This document shows, in pieces, positions 50,858 through 60,241 of a stretch of DNA of 64,000 nucleotides. Both the position numbers and the translations under genes were made by a program. The notes below the pieces were generated by a model, which had not been told where the DNA came from, did not search any database, and was given only the letters and a program-made list of their open reading frames with translations. Location: the NCBI GenBank assembly GCA_005938025.2, contig VCCI02000001.1, forward strand, positions 1,116,001-1,180,000, read 5' to 3'. The stretch comes from Inquilinus sp. KBS0705 (GTDB lineage Bacteria > Bacteroidota > Bacteroidia > Sphingobacteriales > Sphingobacteriaceae). Numbering within the stretch: position 1 is the first letter of the stretch; every line of letters starts with the position of its first letter.

Positions 50858-51040
50858 ACTATTTAGAATAAGCTGAGTATCTAAAAGTTACACTTAAAAG
50901 TACGAATTACTTTTTTGTAATATTTGATATATAAAAATACTTATCTTTATTTTAGTTGTACATACGCTAATATGTATAACAGATGCTAATTCTTTATAAA
51001 CTTAGCGGGGTTTTGTTAACAGGTATTCATCAGGTAATAA

Positions 51041-53359
51041 ATGATCAACAATAACGCTCTCGGCAAGATATTTGAATTTACACCATCTCCCGGTTTAATT
51101 TTAAAACCGGATGCACCTAAATTTACCATCGCCGAAGTAAATAATGCTTACCTGGCCCTCACCAATTTCACAAAAGATCAATTAATAGGCAAAGGATATT
51201 TTGAAGTATTCCCCGACAATGTTGGTATTGGCATGCCGGGTTTGCAAAAAGTGGTAGATGAAAAGAAACCCTTTAAAAATGCTACCCAGCAATACGAATT
51301 AAAAATTCCCGGCACTGATACCTACGAGTATAAATCGTTTGATGTTATCAATACCCCTGTATTTGATGATAACGGCGCAATAGAATACATTATACGAACT
51401 GTTATTGATGTAACCACTTATTTAGCTACCAAACGTAACGAGGAAGAATCGCGCAACCAGTTTCAATCGCTTATACAAACGGTTGAGGGTATTGTATGGG
51501 AGGCCGATGTAGCAACCCTGGAGTTTAATTTTGTAAGTGATAATGTAAAAAGTGTTTTAGGTTACACACCCGAAGAATGGATGAGCGTGCCCAACTTTTG
51601 GGAAAATCATATTTATCCCGAAGACCGCGAGCAGGCTATAAATTACTGCCATGTGCAAACCCAGGAGTGCCGAAACCACACCTTTGATTACCGCATGATA
51701 AAAGCAAACGGCGACTTGGTTTGGATAAAGGATATTGTTACCGTTATTGTTGAAAAAGGTAAACCTAAGCTGCTAAGGGGCCTTATGGTGGATATAACAT
51801 CTACCAAAAGGTTAACCGACCTTGACCGTTTGGAGAAACAGGTGCTGGAATTAAATGCCCAAAAGCAAATCCCGCTGGCGAAAATATTAACGGTTTATTT
51901 GGAAGGTATCGAGCGTTTGTTCCCGCAGATGAACTGCTCGCTGTTGCGGGTAAAAGACGATAAGCTGTATGGTTGGGCATCGCCAAGTTTACCGCAAACC
52001 TATACAAACATATTAGAGGGTTTAGCTATTGGTAACATGGTAGGATCCTGCGGAACCGCTGCCTGGCTAAAAGAACGTGTAATTGTAAGCGATATAGCTA
52101 CCGACCCAATTTGGGGTAATTATAAAGATCTTGCCCTACCCTACGGATTAAAGGCTTGTTGGTCCTGCCCTATCATCAATTCCAGCGGTATAGTAGTAGC
52201 TGTTTTTGGTATTTATTATAAAGAAGTAAAAACACCACGCGAAGAAGAGTTGCAGGTAATAGAGCGCTCGGCAGCCATTTTAAAGGTGATATTGGAGAAC
52301 CGCCAAAACTATGAGTTAGCACAAGAAACCACCATGCTTATGGAGCAGGGCCAGGAACTGGCCAACTTTGGCAACTGGCGCTGGGATATTGTAAACAATG
52401 TAGTTAAATGGTCAGATACGTTATATACTATTTATGGGCTAAACCGTGCCTCGTTTAAGGCAACTTTTGAAGGCTACCAGGAACTGCTGCACCCCGATGA
52501 CCGGCAGATGGTTTATACCCACATACAAAACGTGCTGCAAACCAAGCAGGACGTAGTATTTGAAGAGCGCATTATAAGGCCTAATGGCGAAGTGCGCTAC
52601 TTAAGATCGTGGGGGCGGTTAAAAACTGATGATGAGGGAAACCCTATTAAAATGATTGGTGCCTGCCTTGATATTACCGAAAGTAAATTGGCCGAAACTA
52701 AACTAAAACAACTACATAACGAATTAGAGGATCATTTAAATGTTTTAGAGCTATCTGAAAAAAACTATAGCGATCTGTTTCATCTAAGCCCCTTACCTAT
52801 GTGGGTTTTTGATAAAGAAACTTTGAAGTTTTTGAATGTGAACAGCGCCGCTATAAACCATTATGGCTACTCCCTTAAAGAGTTTTTGTCTATGACCATA
52901 AGGGATATAAGGCCGGATGAAGAAAATGATAAGCTGGATGATGCAATTATTTCAAGTCAGCACCCGGGGTCATATAATTCCGGGGTATTTAAACACAAAA
53001 AAAAGAATGGACAAATTATATTGGTAAACATACAAAGTACCTTTATACAGTTTAATGGCAAAAGTACAAGGCTGGTATTGGCAAACGACATCACTGAGCA
53101 ATTAAACCACACTGCCGCTATCGAACTTCAAAACAAACGCTTGCAGGATATTGCCTGGATACAATCGCATGTAGTAAGGGCACCGCTGGCACGTATTATG
53201 GGACTTATTGAGTTATTTGAATGCTACAAAAGCACCGATATTGATAAACCGGACCTTTTGAATAACATTATGCGATCGGCTAAAGAACTGGATACCATAA
53301 TAAAAGAAATATCCAGTAAAACCGAGGAGGTGTGGCAAAACCACTCCCTCCCCAATTAA
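51041..53359 (+). CDS. multi-PAS/GAF sensor protein lacking an ATPase domain
   Basis: A 772-residue soluble protein. In order it holds PAS (1-130), PAS (145-260), GAF (about 275-420), PAS (435-560) and PAS (580-690) domains; sample marks are LGYTPEEWMSVPNFW, SCGTAAWLKERVIVSDIA and GACLDITESKLAETK. The end has a dimerisation-like motif with a histidine (IQSHVVRAPLARIMGL, His710) and then stops, with no HATPase domain. It may be phosphorylated by another kinase or act as a scaffold. The neighbouring genes are convergent or divergent, so no operon context helps. Confidence 0.88.
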   Translation: MINNNALGKIFEFTPSPGLILKPDAPKFTIAEVNNAYLALTNFTKDQLIGKGYFEVFPDNVGIGMPGLQKVVDEKKPFKNATQQYELKIPGTDTYEYKSFDVINTPVFDDNGAIEYIIRTVIDVTTYLATKRNEEESRNQFQSLIQTVEGIVWEADVATLEFNFVSDNVKSVLGYTPEEWMSVPNFWENHIYPEDREQAINYCHVQTQECRNHTFDYRMIKANGDLVWIKDIVTVIVEKGKPKLLRGLMVDITSTKRLTDLDRLEKQVLELNAQKQIPLAKILTVYLEGIERLFPQMNCSLLRVKDDKLYGWASPSLPQTYTNILEGLAIGNMVGSCGTAAWLKERVIVSDIATDPIWGNYKDLALPYGLKACWSCPIINSSGIVVAVFGIYYKEVKTPREEELQVIERSAAILKVILENRQNYELAQETTMLMEQGQELANFGNWRWDIVNNVVKWSDTLYTIYGLNRASFKATFEGYQELLHPDDRQMVYTHIQNVLQTKQDVVFEERIIRPNGEVRYLRSWGRLKTDDEGNPIKMIGACLDITESKLAETKLKQLHNELEDHLNVLELSEKNYSDLFHLSPLPMWVFDKETLKFLNVNSAAINHYGYSLKEFLSMTIRDIRPDEENDKLDDAIISSQHPGSYNSGVFKHKKKNGQIILVNIQSTFIQFNGKSTRLVLANDITEQLNHTAAIELQNKRLQDIAWIQSHVVRAPLARIMGLIELFECYKSTDIDKPDLLNNIMRSAKELDTIIKEISSKTEEVWQNHSLPN

Positions 53360-53371
53360 CCGGATATTTGC

Positions 53372-55798
53372 TTAGTTACTTACATCATCATTATTAATAC
53401 CCCTTGCTCCTTTTTTAACCTCGCTTTTTAGCTGGCCAAAATTATAGTTAAGGCTTACCCCAAACGAGCGGAAATACTCGTATGTGGTGTTCACCTGTAC
53501 AAAATCGGGCCCTTTGGTATTAGTGGTATTATCACGAAACCTGGTAAAAGGGTTGTTGACAAAAGCCGACATTGACAGTTTGTTTTTTATAAGATCCTTA
53601 TTCACACTCACCGATGTGCGGAAAGCACTGTTACCTGTTCCCTGCAACTCAGTAACCCTTCGGCTGAGGTAGCTGGCATTGGCATTTACCATCCAGCCCT
53701 TATCAAAACGGTAACCTGTAGCTGCCGAAACCGACCCGCCCAGCAAATAGTTATGTATCACTTGTGTGCCTACTAATCCTTCTATCTCAAAATATTCCAT
53801 ATTCCCATTTACACTTACGTTCCAACTGTTAGTAATGGGGTAACGCATATTATAATCTAAACCCAGCCGGCTGGCCTTGCCTGTGTTTTTATAAGTTGTG
53901 TAGGTAATGTTAGTAGTGGTATCTACTGTAAATATTCGCAGATCAATGTTATTTAGGAACGAATAACTTAAAGCGGTTGTAACCGATAACTTGCCCGACC
54001 CATTGTACCCCAACTGCAGGTTATTGCTTATAACAGGGCGCAAGTTAGGGTTGCCTGTCGATTCAAAGTTAGGGTTCGAGCGATCGACGAAGGGGTTTAA
54101 GCGCCTGATGCTTGGGCGTTTAATACGCTGGTTAAAGCCAAAACTAATACTGCTCCTGTCTTTAAATTCTTTGTTGATGGCTATGGTAGGTATTACATTA
54201 AAATAATTTTGATCTACAATAGATGCTGTGGAAAGGAAGTTAGCTTTTACCACCGTTTCCTCCATGCGCACCCCTCCGCTAAAGCTCCAGGTAGCCAGGT
54301 TTAACCTGTAGGAGTTGTAGGCCCCAAATACATCCTGTTTATAATTAAAAGCGTCAGAAAATGGTGTATAAATGTCATAAGCACCGGTTATCGAATCTTG
54401 CTGCAAATAATTAAACTTACTTTGGTTGTTACGCAGTATGGCTTTTACGCCGCCCTCAATGTATAGCTTTTTAACCTGTTGTACATAATCTGCCTGCAAA
54501 GTTTGTTCGCGGTTGCCGGTATGGTTATCCTGCTTGTAATTAGGCACACTGTAATTAATGGTATTAAACAAGTTAATATCATTCAATTGGTCGTTATTAT
54601 AATTGTTGTAGCTGTACGATAAGGTAAGCAACTTACTTTTATCAGCTTTAAATCCCAGTTGGTAGTTTAGGCCGGCGTCAAAGCCATTACCATCGCTTAT
54701 GTTTAAGCTTTGCAAGCTGTATTGCTGTAAAATAGTTGCGGGTGCGGTTACTAAAGTGCTTTGGTCGCTGTGCCTATTATCGTGGTTTCCGCTGATGTTA
54801 AACTGGCCCGATAGCAATTTAAGCGAATCTATCTCGTAACTCAGTTCGGTGCCAAAGTAGCCGTTACGGCCCGTAGCCTTGTCGTTACCGCTTTGTACCA
54901 AATTGCTGGTGCTTTGCCCAAATGTAGCGCGGGTATTTAAATAACCTGTGCCGGGTTGCTTGTTGTAACTTGCACCCCCATAACCGGTAGCACCAAACTT
55001 ACCTTGTTTTAACGAAAACGATGTGCCCAGGGCTGGCCCGCCAACCGGCAGGTTCTCATTAGCGTTTAGTGTGCCTTTAAAACCGTTATCCACTTTTTTG
55101 TTGGTAATGATATTGATAACACCGGCCATGCCTTCGGCATCGTACCTTGCGGGTGGGTTGGTTATTACCTCGATACTTTTGATGGTTGATGCCGGCATGC
55201 TTTGCAATACCGCCTTTAAGTTATTATCGGCCATTGAGCTGGGTTTGCCATTAATAAGCACTTTAAAGCTATTGTTACCTTTTAAAAGCACATTATTGTC
55301 CGCATCAAGTGATAGGAAAGGCACTTTGCGTATCATGTTCAATACATTGCTCGATTTGCTTTCCGGGTCGGCCTGCAAGTCATACGTTATACGGTCTGCT
55401 TGTTGTTTTACAATGGGCCTGTCGCCGGTAATAGTTACTTCTTTTAAACCCTTTATGTTTTCGGCAAGGTATATAGCCTCTAACTGAAGAGATTTGTTAG
55501 TCAATTCAAACGCCATGTATTTGGGCTGATACCCTACAGCAACTATAGCTAATTTGTATTTGCCGGCATTTAAGCCATCAAGGCTAAACTGCCCGTTTGG
55601 CTTGCTTAGGGTTGCCTTAATGGCTATGTCATCGCTGCTTTTAACATTGATGGTGATATAGCCTAATGGTTGTTTGGTTACCGAATCGGCTACTGTACCT
55701 GTAAGCTGATAAGTAGTTTGGGCTACTGCTGTATTGGTATTGGCTGCTACGGATATAAACACAAATAGCAGGCAATATAATTTTATGATCGTTTTCAT
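53372..55798 (-). CDS. TonB-dependent receptor-like outer-membrane barrel protein
   Basis: An 808-residue outer-membrane protein. A signal peptide (cleavage near AVAQTT) is followed by a carboxypeptidase-regulatory-like domain (residues 28-115), a plug (VNGDRPIVKQQADRITYDL region, with FKVLINGKPSSM) and a beta-barrel to the end. It lacks a paired SusD lipoprotein gene nearby, so it is not a classical polysaccharide-utilisation locus. It probably transports a small ligand, perhaps a siderophore or peptide, but nothing in the sequence identifies it. It is followed by the convergent PAS-domain gene. Confidence 0.9.
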   Translation of the reverse strand: MKTIIKLYCLLFVFISVAANTNTAVAQTTYQLTGTVADSVTKQPLGYITINVKSSDDIAIKATLSKPNGQFSLDGLNAGKYKLAIVAVGYQPKYMAFELTNKSLQLEAIYLAENIKGLKEVTITGDRPIVKQQADRITYDLQADPESKSSNVLNMIRKVPFLSLDADNNVLLKGNNSFKVLINGKPSSMADNNLKAVLQSMPASTIKSIEVITNPPARYDAEGMAGVINIITNKKVDNGFKGTLNANENLPVGGPALGTSFSLKQGKFGATGYGGASYNKQPGTGYLNTRATFGQSTSNLVQSGNDKATGRNGYFGTELSYEIDSLKLLSGQFNISGNHDNRHSDQSTLVTAPATILQQYSLQSLNISDGNGFDAGLNYQLGFKADKSKLLTLSYSYNNYNNDQLNDINLFNTINYSVPNYKQDNHTGNREQTLQADYVQQVKKLYIEGGVKAILRNNQSKFNYLQQDSITGAYDIYTPFSDAFNYKQDVFGAYNSYRLNLATWSFSGGVRMEETVVKANFLSTASIVDQNYFNVIPTIAINKEFKDRSSISFGFNQRIKRPSIRRLNPFVDRSNPNFESTGNPNLRPVISNNLQLGYNGSGKLSVTTALSYSFLNNIDLRIFTVDTTTNITYTTYKNTGKASRLGLDYNMRYPITNSWNVSVNGNMEYFEIEGLVGTQVIHNYLLGGSVSAATGYRFDKGWMVNANASYLSRRVTELQGTGNSAFRTSVSVNKDLIKNKLSMSAFVNNPFTRFRDNTTNTKGPDFVQVNTTYEYFRSFGVSLNYNFGQLKSEVKKGARGINNDDVSN

Positions 55799-55912
55799 GA
55801 TGTGTGGTGTTAATTGTTAAGGTGCAGGTGATTTTTTAGGCAAAGCGATCCCCTTAAGTAGCATATGCTCTTTTAAAAATGTGTACTTAAAGGGATGGCT
55901 AAGTAGAGGTGT

Positions 55913-56245
55913 TTATGCCTTTTTGCGTACTAAAAGGTAATAAGCTAAAAAGCCGATGGCTAAAAAGATCGATTCGATACCGTATGGTAATGGCGAATCT
56001 TCGGAGTAGTAAGGCAGCAGCTCTATCACTACCAGGCCTATACCGCCAAATAATAATATTAGGCCCCATTTTAACGCCTCGGAGTTAACGCCCGAGATGG
56101 AGTCTAAGAATTTTAAGGCGTTCTCATCAATATTACCCGATTCGATAATGCGTTTTTTAAGCTTGAAGTTAAATGCGTGGATAATAACAATAGCTACTGC
56201 TATTACAAATACTATCATTACTATAAATGGAATAATGTGTTTCAT
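55913..56245 (-). CDS. small membrane protein (DUF6249-like)
   Basis: A 110-residue protein with three hydrophobic segments (IIPFIVMIVFVIAVAIVIIHA; WGLILLFGGIGLVVIELLPY; IESIFLAIGFLAYYLLV). The loop after the first helix is charged (LKKRIIESGNIDENALKFLD). It resembles DUF6249 proteins, which occur beside ECF sigma and anti-sigma genes in Bacteroidota. Here it is divergent from the sigma gene by 113 bp, so it may be a target of that sigma factor. The function is unknown. Confidence 0.75.
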   Translation of the reverse strand: MKHIIPFIVMIVFVIAVAIVIIHAFNFKLKKRIIESGNIDENALKFLDSISGVNSEALKWGLILLFGGIGLVVIELLPYYSEDSPLPYGIESIFLAIGFLAYYLLVRKKA

Positions 56246-56358
56246 GATCGTTGTTTTTTAAATGATTTACTCCATTAGTCAAGCATTGCGTATGGCGGGT
56301 TGCAAATAATTAAGATTTTTATTGCAACCTTTATGCAGTAACCCGTGACTACTTAGGC

Positions 56359-56916
56359 ATGTTTAATGAAAGGGAGGTTGTTTCCAATATATTAAAAGGC
56401 AATATAAGGTCTTTTGAGCAATTGGTAAAACAATATCAAAAGCTTGTTTTTTACGTAGTTAACCGTATGGTTAGCCACACCGAAGATAAGCAGGATATAT
56501 GCCAGGAGGTTTTTATTAAAGTGCACAAAAGCCTGCATGGCTTTCAGTTTCAGTCTAAACTATCAACCTGGATAGCCCGTATAGCCTACCTTACAGCCGT
56601 TAACCATTTAAAAAAGAATAAAAACGATAAGTATAGCGACAATAACGACAACCTGGATAATTATCATTTTACAAATGATACCCCGGAGCTGTTGTTAACC
56701 AAAAAAGATACATCGGCTTATATAAACGCTTTAATTACGCAACTGCCGGTACAGTACCGTACAGTAATTACGTTGTATCATTTAAACGAGTTTAGCTTAT
56801 TGGAGATTGAAAAAATAACGGGTATGCCCGAGGGGACCATAAAAAGTTACCTATCAAGGGCACGCAAATTATTAAAGGATAAAATACAAAGGGATATTAA
56901 TAACGACCAAATATGA
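56359..56916 (+). CDS. ECF-type RNA polymerase sigma factor
   Basis: A 185-residue sigma-70 ECF factor. Region 2 contains HTEDKQDICQEVFIKVHKS and the promoter-melting residues before it; region 4 contains EIEKITGMPEGTIKSYLSRA. It would direct RNA polymerase to a small set of promoters, perhaps its own and that of the divergent DUF6249-like gene. Its stop overlaps the ATG of a small membrane protein gene (ATGA), which fits the usual sigma/anti-sigma arrangement. The signal is unknown. Confidence 0.92.
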   Translation: MFNEREVVSNILKGNIRSFEQLVKQYQKLVFYVVNRMVSHTEDKQDICQEVFIKVHKSLHGFQFQSKLSTWIARIAYLTAVNHLKKNKNDKYSDNNDNLDNYHFTNDTPELLLTKKDTSAYINALITQLPVQYRTVITLYHLNEFSLLEIEKITGMPEGTIKSYLSRARKLLKDKIQRDINNDQI

Positions 56917-57335
56917 AAGAGCTAACCGACGAGGATTTACAGCGAATGATGGAAGGTAGCGATAAGCCAAATGGCAATAATGTGCCTGCTGCTCAAAAAA
57001 ACGATTTTAAAGCTTACCAGCTTTTATTTAGCGAATTGAACAGGGAGCCGGAGTTTACCCTGCCTGCCAACTTTGCAGCAAAAGTTGCCCGGCAGGTACA
57101 AGCCAAGGCCCAACGTGATAATTTGATACAGTTTTTTATGATCATTGCTGCTGTTTTTACGGCAGGATGCACTGCAATTTATTACTTGCTTATTAAAACC
57201 AACAAGCAAGTAAGCTGGAGTTTAAAGTTTGAAATGGCACCATATAAATGGGCAATAGTGTTTATAATAGTAAGCCTGCTGCTTATACAGTATATTGATC
57301 AGAAATTGGTAAAAGAGCCTAAAGGGCTGGCGTAG
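56913..57335 (+). CDS. membrane protein, candidate anti-sigma factor
   Basis: A 140-residue protein. The first about 75 residues are soluble and polar ([20 protein letters not shown]; later [17 protein letters not shown]), followed by two membrane helices ([20 protein letters not shown] and [18 protein letters not shown]). A short soluble domain plus two helices, translationally coupled to an ECF sigma gene, fits an anti-sigma factor that holds sigma at the membrane. No zinc-binding HxxxCxxC is present, so it would not be a ZAS-type. It ends overlapping the convergent acr3 gene by 17 bp. Confidence 0.7.
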   Translation: MKELTDEDLQRMMEGSDKPNGNNVPAAQKNDFKAYQLLFSELNREPEFTLPANFAAKVARQVQAKAQRDNLIQFFMIIAAVFTAGCTAIYYLLIKTNKQVSWSLKFEMAPYKWAIVFIIVSLLLIQYIDQKLVKEPKGLA

Positions 57336-58392
57336 TATAATACTTTTTCCTGAACCAAAACGCCAGGTTAACCAAAGCAATAAGTGCTGGCACCTCAACC
57401 AATGGCCCTATAACACCGGCAAAAGCCTCTCCCGAGTTAATGCCAAATACACCAATGGCCACCGCTATGGCCAGTTCAAAATTATTGCCCGTTGCTGTAA
57501 AGGCAATAGATGTGCTCCTCGAATAATCGGCACCAAAGTATTTGCCTGTAAAAAAGCTCAATACAAACATAATGGCGAAATAAATAACCAGCGGTATGGC
57601 TATGCGGATCACATCAAAAGGTATCTGTACTATAAGGTTGCCCTTTAAGCTAAACATTACTATTATGGTAAATAACAAGGCTATTAAGGTTACAGGCGAT
57701 ATAAACGGCACGTATTTGTTTTGAAACCAATCCTCGCCTTTTAGCTTGATCAAAGTATAACGGCTGATGATACCCGCCGCAAATGGAATCCCCAGATATA
57801 TGCCCACACTTTTAGCTATCTGGTTGATGCTAATGTTAACAGCAAGGCCTTTTAAACCAAATAATGGCGGCAATACGGTTATAAAAATATACGCATAAAC
57901 GCTATAAAGCAACACCTGGAAAATGCTGTTTAACGCTATCAGGCCTGCGGCGTATTCGCGGTTGCCTTCGGCCAATTCGTTCCAAACTACTACCATCGCT
58001 ATGCAGCGGGCAAGGCCAATCAATATTAACCCAACCATATAGGCGGGGTGGTTGCGCAGTAGCGTTATCGCTAAAACAAACATCAGTATAGGGCCAATCA
58101 CCCAATTAAGCAGCAGCGAGGCACTTAGCACTTTAGTATCTTTAAACACCTCTCCCATTTTCTCGTATTTTACCTTGGCCAATGGCGGGTACATCATCAA
58201 TATAAGCCCTATAGCCAAAGGTATATTGGTGGTACCGCTTGAAAAAGAATTGATAAAAACCGATGAAGAGGGAATAAAGTATCCGGTACCCACTCCTATA
58301 GCCATTGCCAGGAATATCCAAAGGGTTAAATAGCGGTCTAAAAAGCCAAGTTTTTTACGTTCGGCCACAGGAGCACAGGTATTTGCCGACAT
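57319..58392 (-). CDS. acr3: arsenite efflux permease Acr3
   Basis: A 357-residue inner-membrane protein with about ten helices. The hallmark cysteine lies in [20 protein letters not shown], the motif that Acr3 proteins use for arsenite; other marks are [18 protein letters not shown] and [18 protein letters not shown]. It expels arsenite from the cell by proton motive force. The start overlaps or abuts the arsC stop (1 bp), so it is the last gene of the arsenic operon running right to left. Its 3' end overlaps the convergent anti-sigma gene. Confidence 0.95.
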   Translation of the reverse strand: MSANTCAPVAERKKLGFLDRYLTLWIFLAMAIGVGTGYFIPSSSVFINSFSSGTTNIPLAIGLILMMYPPLAKVKYEKMGEVFKDTKVLSASLLLNWVIGPILMFVLAITLLRNHPAYMVGLILIGLARCIAMVVVWNELAEGNREYAAGLIALNSIFQVLLYSVYAYIFITVLPPLFGLKGLAVNISINQIAKSVGIYLGIPFAAGIISRYTLIKLKGEDWFQNKYVPFISPVTLIALLFTIIVMFSLKGNLIVQIPFDVIRIAIPLVIYFAIMFVLSFFTGKYFGADYSRSTSIAFTATGNNFELAIAVAIGVFGINSGEAFAGVIGPLVEVPALIALVNLAFWFRKKYYTTPAL

Positions 58393-58393
58393 A

Positions 58394-58810
58394 TTAGTTG
58401 ATGTTTTCTTTTACAAAATCTTGAGCGTAAACTTTTATCATATTCCTTACCCTTCTAAACTCATCCATTACCTCATCATCGGTACCCTTCGCTTTTGCAG
58501 GGTCGGGGAAGTTATAGTGAAAGCGTTTTACGTTGCCAGGGAAATACGGACAAGCCTCGTTGGCATTATCGCACACGGTTATCACATAATCAAACGGGAT
58601 AGCCAAATACTCATCCACATGGTTTGAGGTATGTGCCGATATATCCAAGTGGTCTTCGGCCATTACTTGTATGGCTTTAGGGTTAACGCCATGGGTTTCT
58701 ATACCGGCGCTGTAGATATTGGCCCGATTACCTGCAAAATGGCGTAAATAACTTTCGGCAAGCTGGCTGCGGCAACTATTGCCGGTGCATAACACTAATA
58801 CATTTTTCAT
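58394..58810 (-). CDS. arsC: arsenate reductase (thioredoxin-type, LMW-PTP fold)
   Basis: A 138-residue enzyme that reduces arsenate to arsenite. The ATG at 58810 ([17 protein letters not shown]) is chosen over the longer frame from 58852 because it begins the conserved fold and its A is shared with the upstream stop (TAATG). The P-loop is CTGNSCRSQ with the nucleophilic cysteine, and the redox cysteines lie in [15 protein letters not shown]. This class gets electrons from thioredoxin. It lies between arsN2 and acr3 in the arsenic operon. Confidence 0.95.
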   Translation of the reverse strand: MKNVLVLCTGNSCRSQLAESYLRHFAGNRANIYSAGIETHGVNPKAIQVMAEDHLDISAHTSNHVDEYLAIPFDYVITVCDNANEACPYFPGNVKRFHYNFPDPAKAKGTDDEVMDEFRRVRNMIKVYAQDFVKENIN

Positions 58811-59238
58811 TAATTGATATATTTTACCATCGCAATGGCAGATTGTGGACAAACATGACTAAACTCGGATGATGCCTTTACCGCTTCGGCGATATCCATT
58901 CGGGCAACATGCTCGTAACCTTTGCGTTCAAAATAGCTTTGTGCGGTTTCGGTAAGCAGGTATATGGCCTTTAAGCCCTTTTGGGCGGCGTCAGTTTCCA
59001 GCTGTTGAAGTAAGCCCGAAGCTATGCCCTTATCACGGTGTTTCTCATCAACAGCAAGCGAGCGTAGTAAACCATAACTCCCATAAATTTCAAGGCCTAT
59101 TACGCCTTTTAATCCATCGTGGTCAACGGCAACTGTAAAGTTATCAAGCAAGGCGGGTAAGTCGGCAGCGGGCAGCTTTTGGGTCTCTAACAGCGCAATT
59201 ACTTCGGCTTTGTGTTGGTCTGCTTTTTCGAATTGCAT
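58810..59238 (-). CDS. arsN2: arsenic-resistance GNAT N-acetyltransferase (ArsN2-like)
   Basis: A 142-residue GNAT-fold acetyltransferase. The acetyl-CoA site is AVDEKHRDKGIASGLL, with a later strand in AIYLLTETAQSYFERKGYEH. The ending SSEFSHVCPQSAIAMVKYI, with its conserved cysteine, is characteristic of ArsN2 proteins in arsenic clusters. Related ArsN enzymes acetylate arsenic-containing antibiotics such as arsinothricin; ArsN2 itself is less well characterised. Its stop overlaps the arsC start by one base, and it lies 13 bp downstream of the DUF6428-like gene, all on the minus strand. Confidence 0.88.
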   Translation of the reverse strand: MQFEKADQHKAEVIALLETQKLPAADLPALLDNFTVAVDHDGLKGVIGLEIYGSYGLLRSLAVDEKHRDKGIASGLLQQLETDAAQKGLKAIYLLTETAQSYFERKGYEHVARMDIAEAVKASSEFSHVCPQSAIAMVKYIN

Positions 59239-59251
59239 ACTTATATTTTAA

Positions 59252-59800
59252 TTAACAACACGCCGAACCTGGTTTACAGCACTCGGTTGTGGTTGCAAGG
59301 TTTACTAACTGTAATTTTGGTTTGGCAGGTGTGCAGCATTCTTCCCCGGTATCGGTTGTGCCGCAGCTACCGCCCCGGTTAATGGCTTTACATTGGGTAA
59401 TATCGGGGCGCAGGTCAATAATCAAATTCTCGCATTCATTTATGATAGCTGAAGGGACCATTTGCCTGGTATCAAACTGCGAATTGCCAAATTCTATCTT
59501 AACAATGGCTGCCTTATCTAAAGGCAATGCTTTTTCAACCAGGTTAATGATACTTAAAGCCTTTTCTACTTTCATAGGCTTGTCTTGCTTTGCATCAACG
59601 GGCTCCCAAAGTTGCACTATAACTTCTGTCCAATTGTTCATTACTCCGCCGCAGTCAACAGACGTGATGGGCGCTTGTTTAATTTCGGTGATATGGTAAG
59701 ATGCGTCTACCCATTTATCTGCCGCATACTGAAACTGCAAGTATTGTGTGGTATTATTTAATAATGCGGTTTTAAAGCTTTCCCAGTTTAATGTTTCCAT
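59252..59800 (-). CDS. DUF6428-like protein with a cysteine-rich tail
   Basis: A 182-residue soluble protein in the arsenic operon. The main part (residues 1-130) matches DUF6428-type sequences (WESFKTALLNN, QFQYAADKWVDASYHITE, NNWTEVIVQLWEP) and has no known activity. The last about 48 residues carry eight cysteines, six of them as three CC pairs (GEECCTP, TECCKP, SACC). Such vicinal pairs suit As(III) or soft-metal binding, so a chaperone or sequestering role is plausible. It lies 41 bp downstream of arsR and has its own operator-like site just upstream. Confidence 0.8.
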   Translation of the reverse strand: METLNWESFKTALLNNTTQYLQFQYAADKWVDASYHITEIKQAPITSVDCGGVMNNWTEVIVQLWEPVDAKQDKPMKVEKALSIINLVEKALPLDKAAIVKIEFGNSQFDTRQMVPSAIINECENLIIDLRPDITQCKAINRGGSCGTTDTGEECCTPAKPKLQLVNLATTTECCKPGSACC

Positions 59801-59806
59801 ATTGTA

Positions 59807-59822
59807 ATCGTAATATTGCGAT
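59807..59822. promoter_or_regulatory. ArsR-type operator site, inside the ars operon
   Basis: ATCGTAATATTGCGAT is a near-perfect inverted repeat (ATCG...CGAT) with core CGTAATATTGC. It lies 7 bp upstream of the DUF6428-like ATG. The same core occurs before arsR, so both are candidate ArsR-binding sites. Confidence 0.55.
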
Positions 59823-59841
59823 ATATGTGATTAAAAAAATT

Positions 59842-60171
59842 TTAACAGCAGTTATTATTTGTATCCGCGGTGGCAAAAAAACTGCCTAATGTTTTGCCCA
59901 ATTTGTCCCAAACCACAGGGTTAATGCAGTAGCAAACGCTCACTCCTTCTATTGTGCCTTGAATAATACCCGCCGATTTAAGCTCGCGTAGGTGCTGCGA
60001 TATGGTTGCCTGTGCCAGGCCTACCTCTGTTACCAAATCGCCGCAAATACAAGCTTTGGCTTTTATTATTTGCTGCAATATGGCAATACGTGCAGGGTGT
60101 GCTATGGCCTTTAAAGCGGTAGCCAACTGGTTTTGCTCGTCGGTGAATATTTCTGTTTTGGTGAGTCCCAT
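59842..60171 (-). CDS. arsR: ArsR-family arsenic-responsive repressor
   Basis: A 109-residue winged-helix repressor. The ATG at 60171 (MGLTKTEIFTDEQNQL) is preferred to the upstream TTG at 60186, which would lie inside the operator. The helix-turn-helix is TEVGLAQATISQHLRELKSAG. The likely As(III) site is the CxC in KACICGDLV at the start of the DNA-binding helix region, as in the R773-type ArsR. The C-terminus also ends in a CC pair (NNNCC). It would repress the five-gene operon until arsenite binds. Confidence 0.93.
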   Translation of the reverse strand: MGLTKTEIFTDEQNQLATALKAIAHPARIAILQQIIKAKACICGDLVTEVGLAQATISQHLRELKSAGIIQGTIEGVSVCYCINPVVWDKLGKTLGSFFATADTNNNCC

Positions 60172-60178
60172 ATTTATA

Positions 60179-60196
60179 TATTGCAATATTACGATT
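60179..60196. promoter_or_regulatory. ArsR-type operator upstream of arsR
   Basis: TATTGCAATATTACGATT shares the core GCAATATTACG (complement CGTAATATTGC) with the site at 59807-59822. It lies 8 bp before the arsR ATG, as expected for autoregulation. Confidence 0.55.
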
Positions 60197-60241
60197 AATA
60201 TAAATAATGCAAGAATATTTTGATTTTTTTATCCGGTTTTG

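Noticed and set aside
55023..55487. A 154-codon plus-strand ORF inside the TonB-family receptor gene
   Set aside because: It is antisense to a complete receptor gene with no motif of its own.
58811..58852. N-terminal extension of ArsC from 58852
   Set aside because: It would overlap the arsN2 gene by 14 codons, and the fold begins with MKNVLVLC at 58810.
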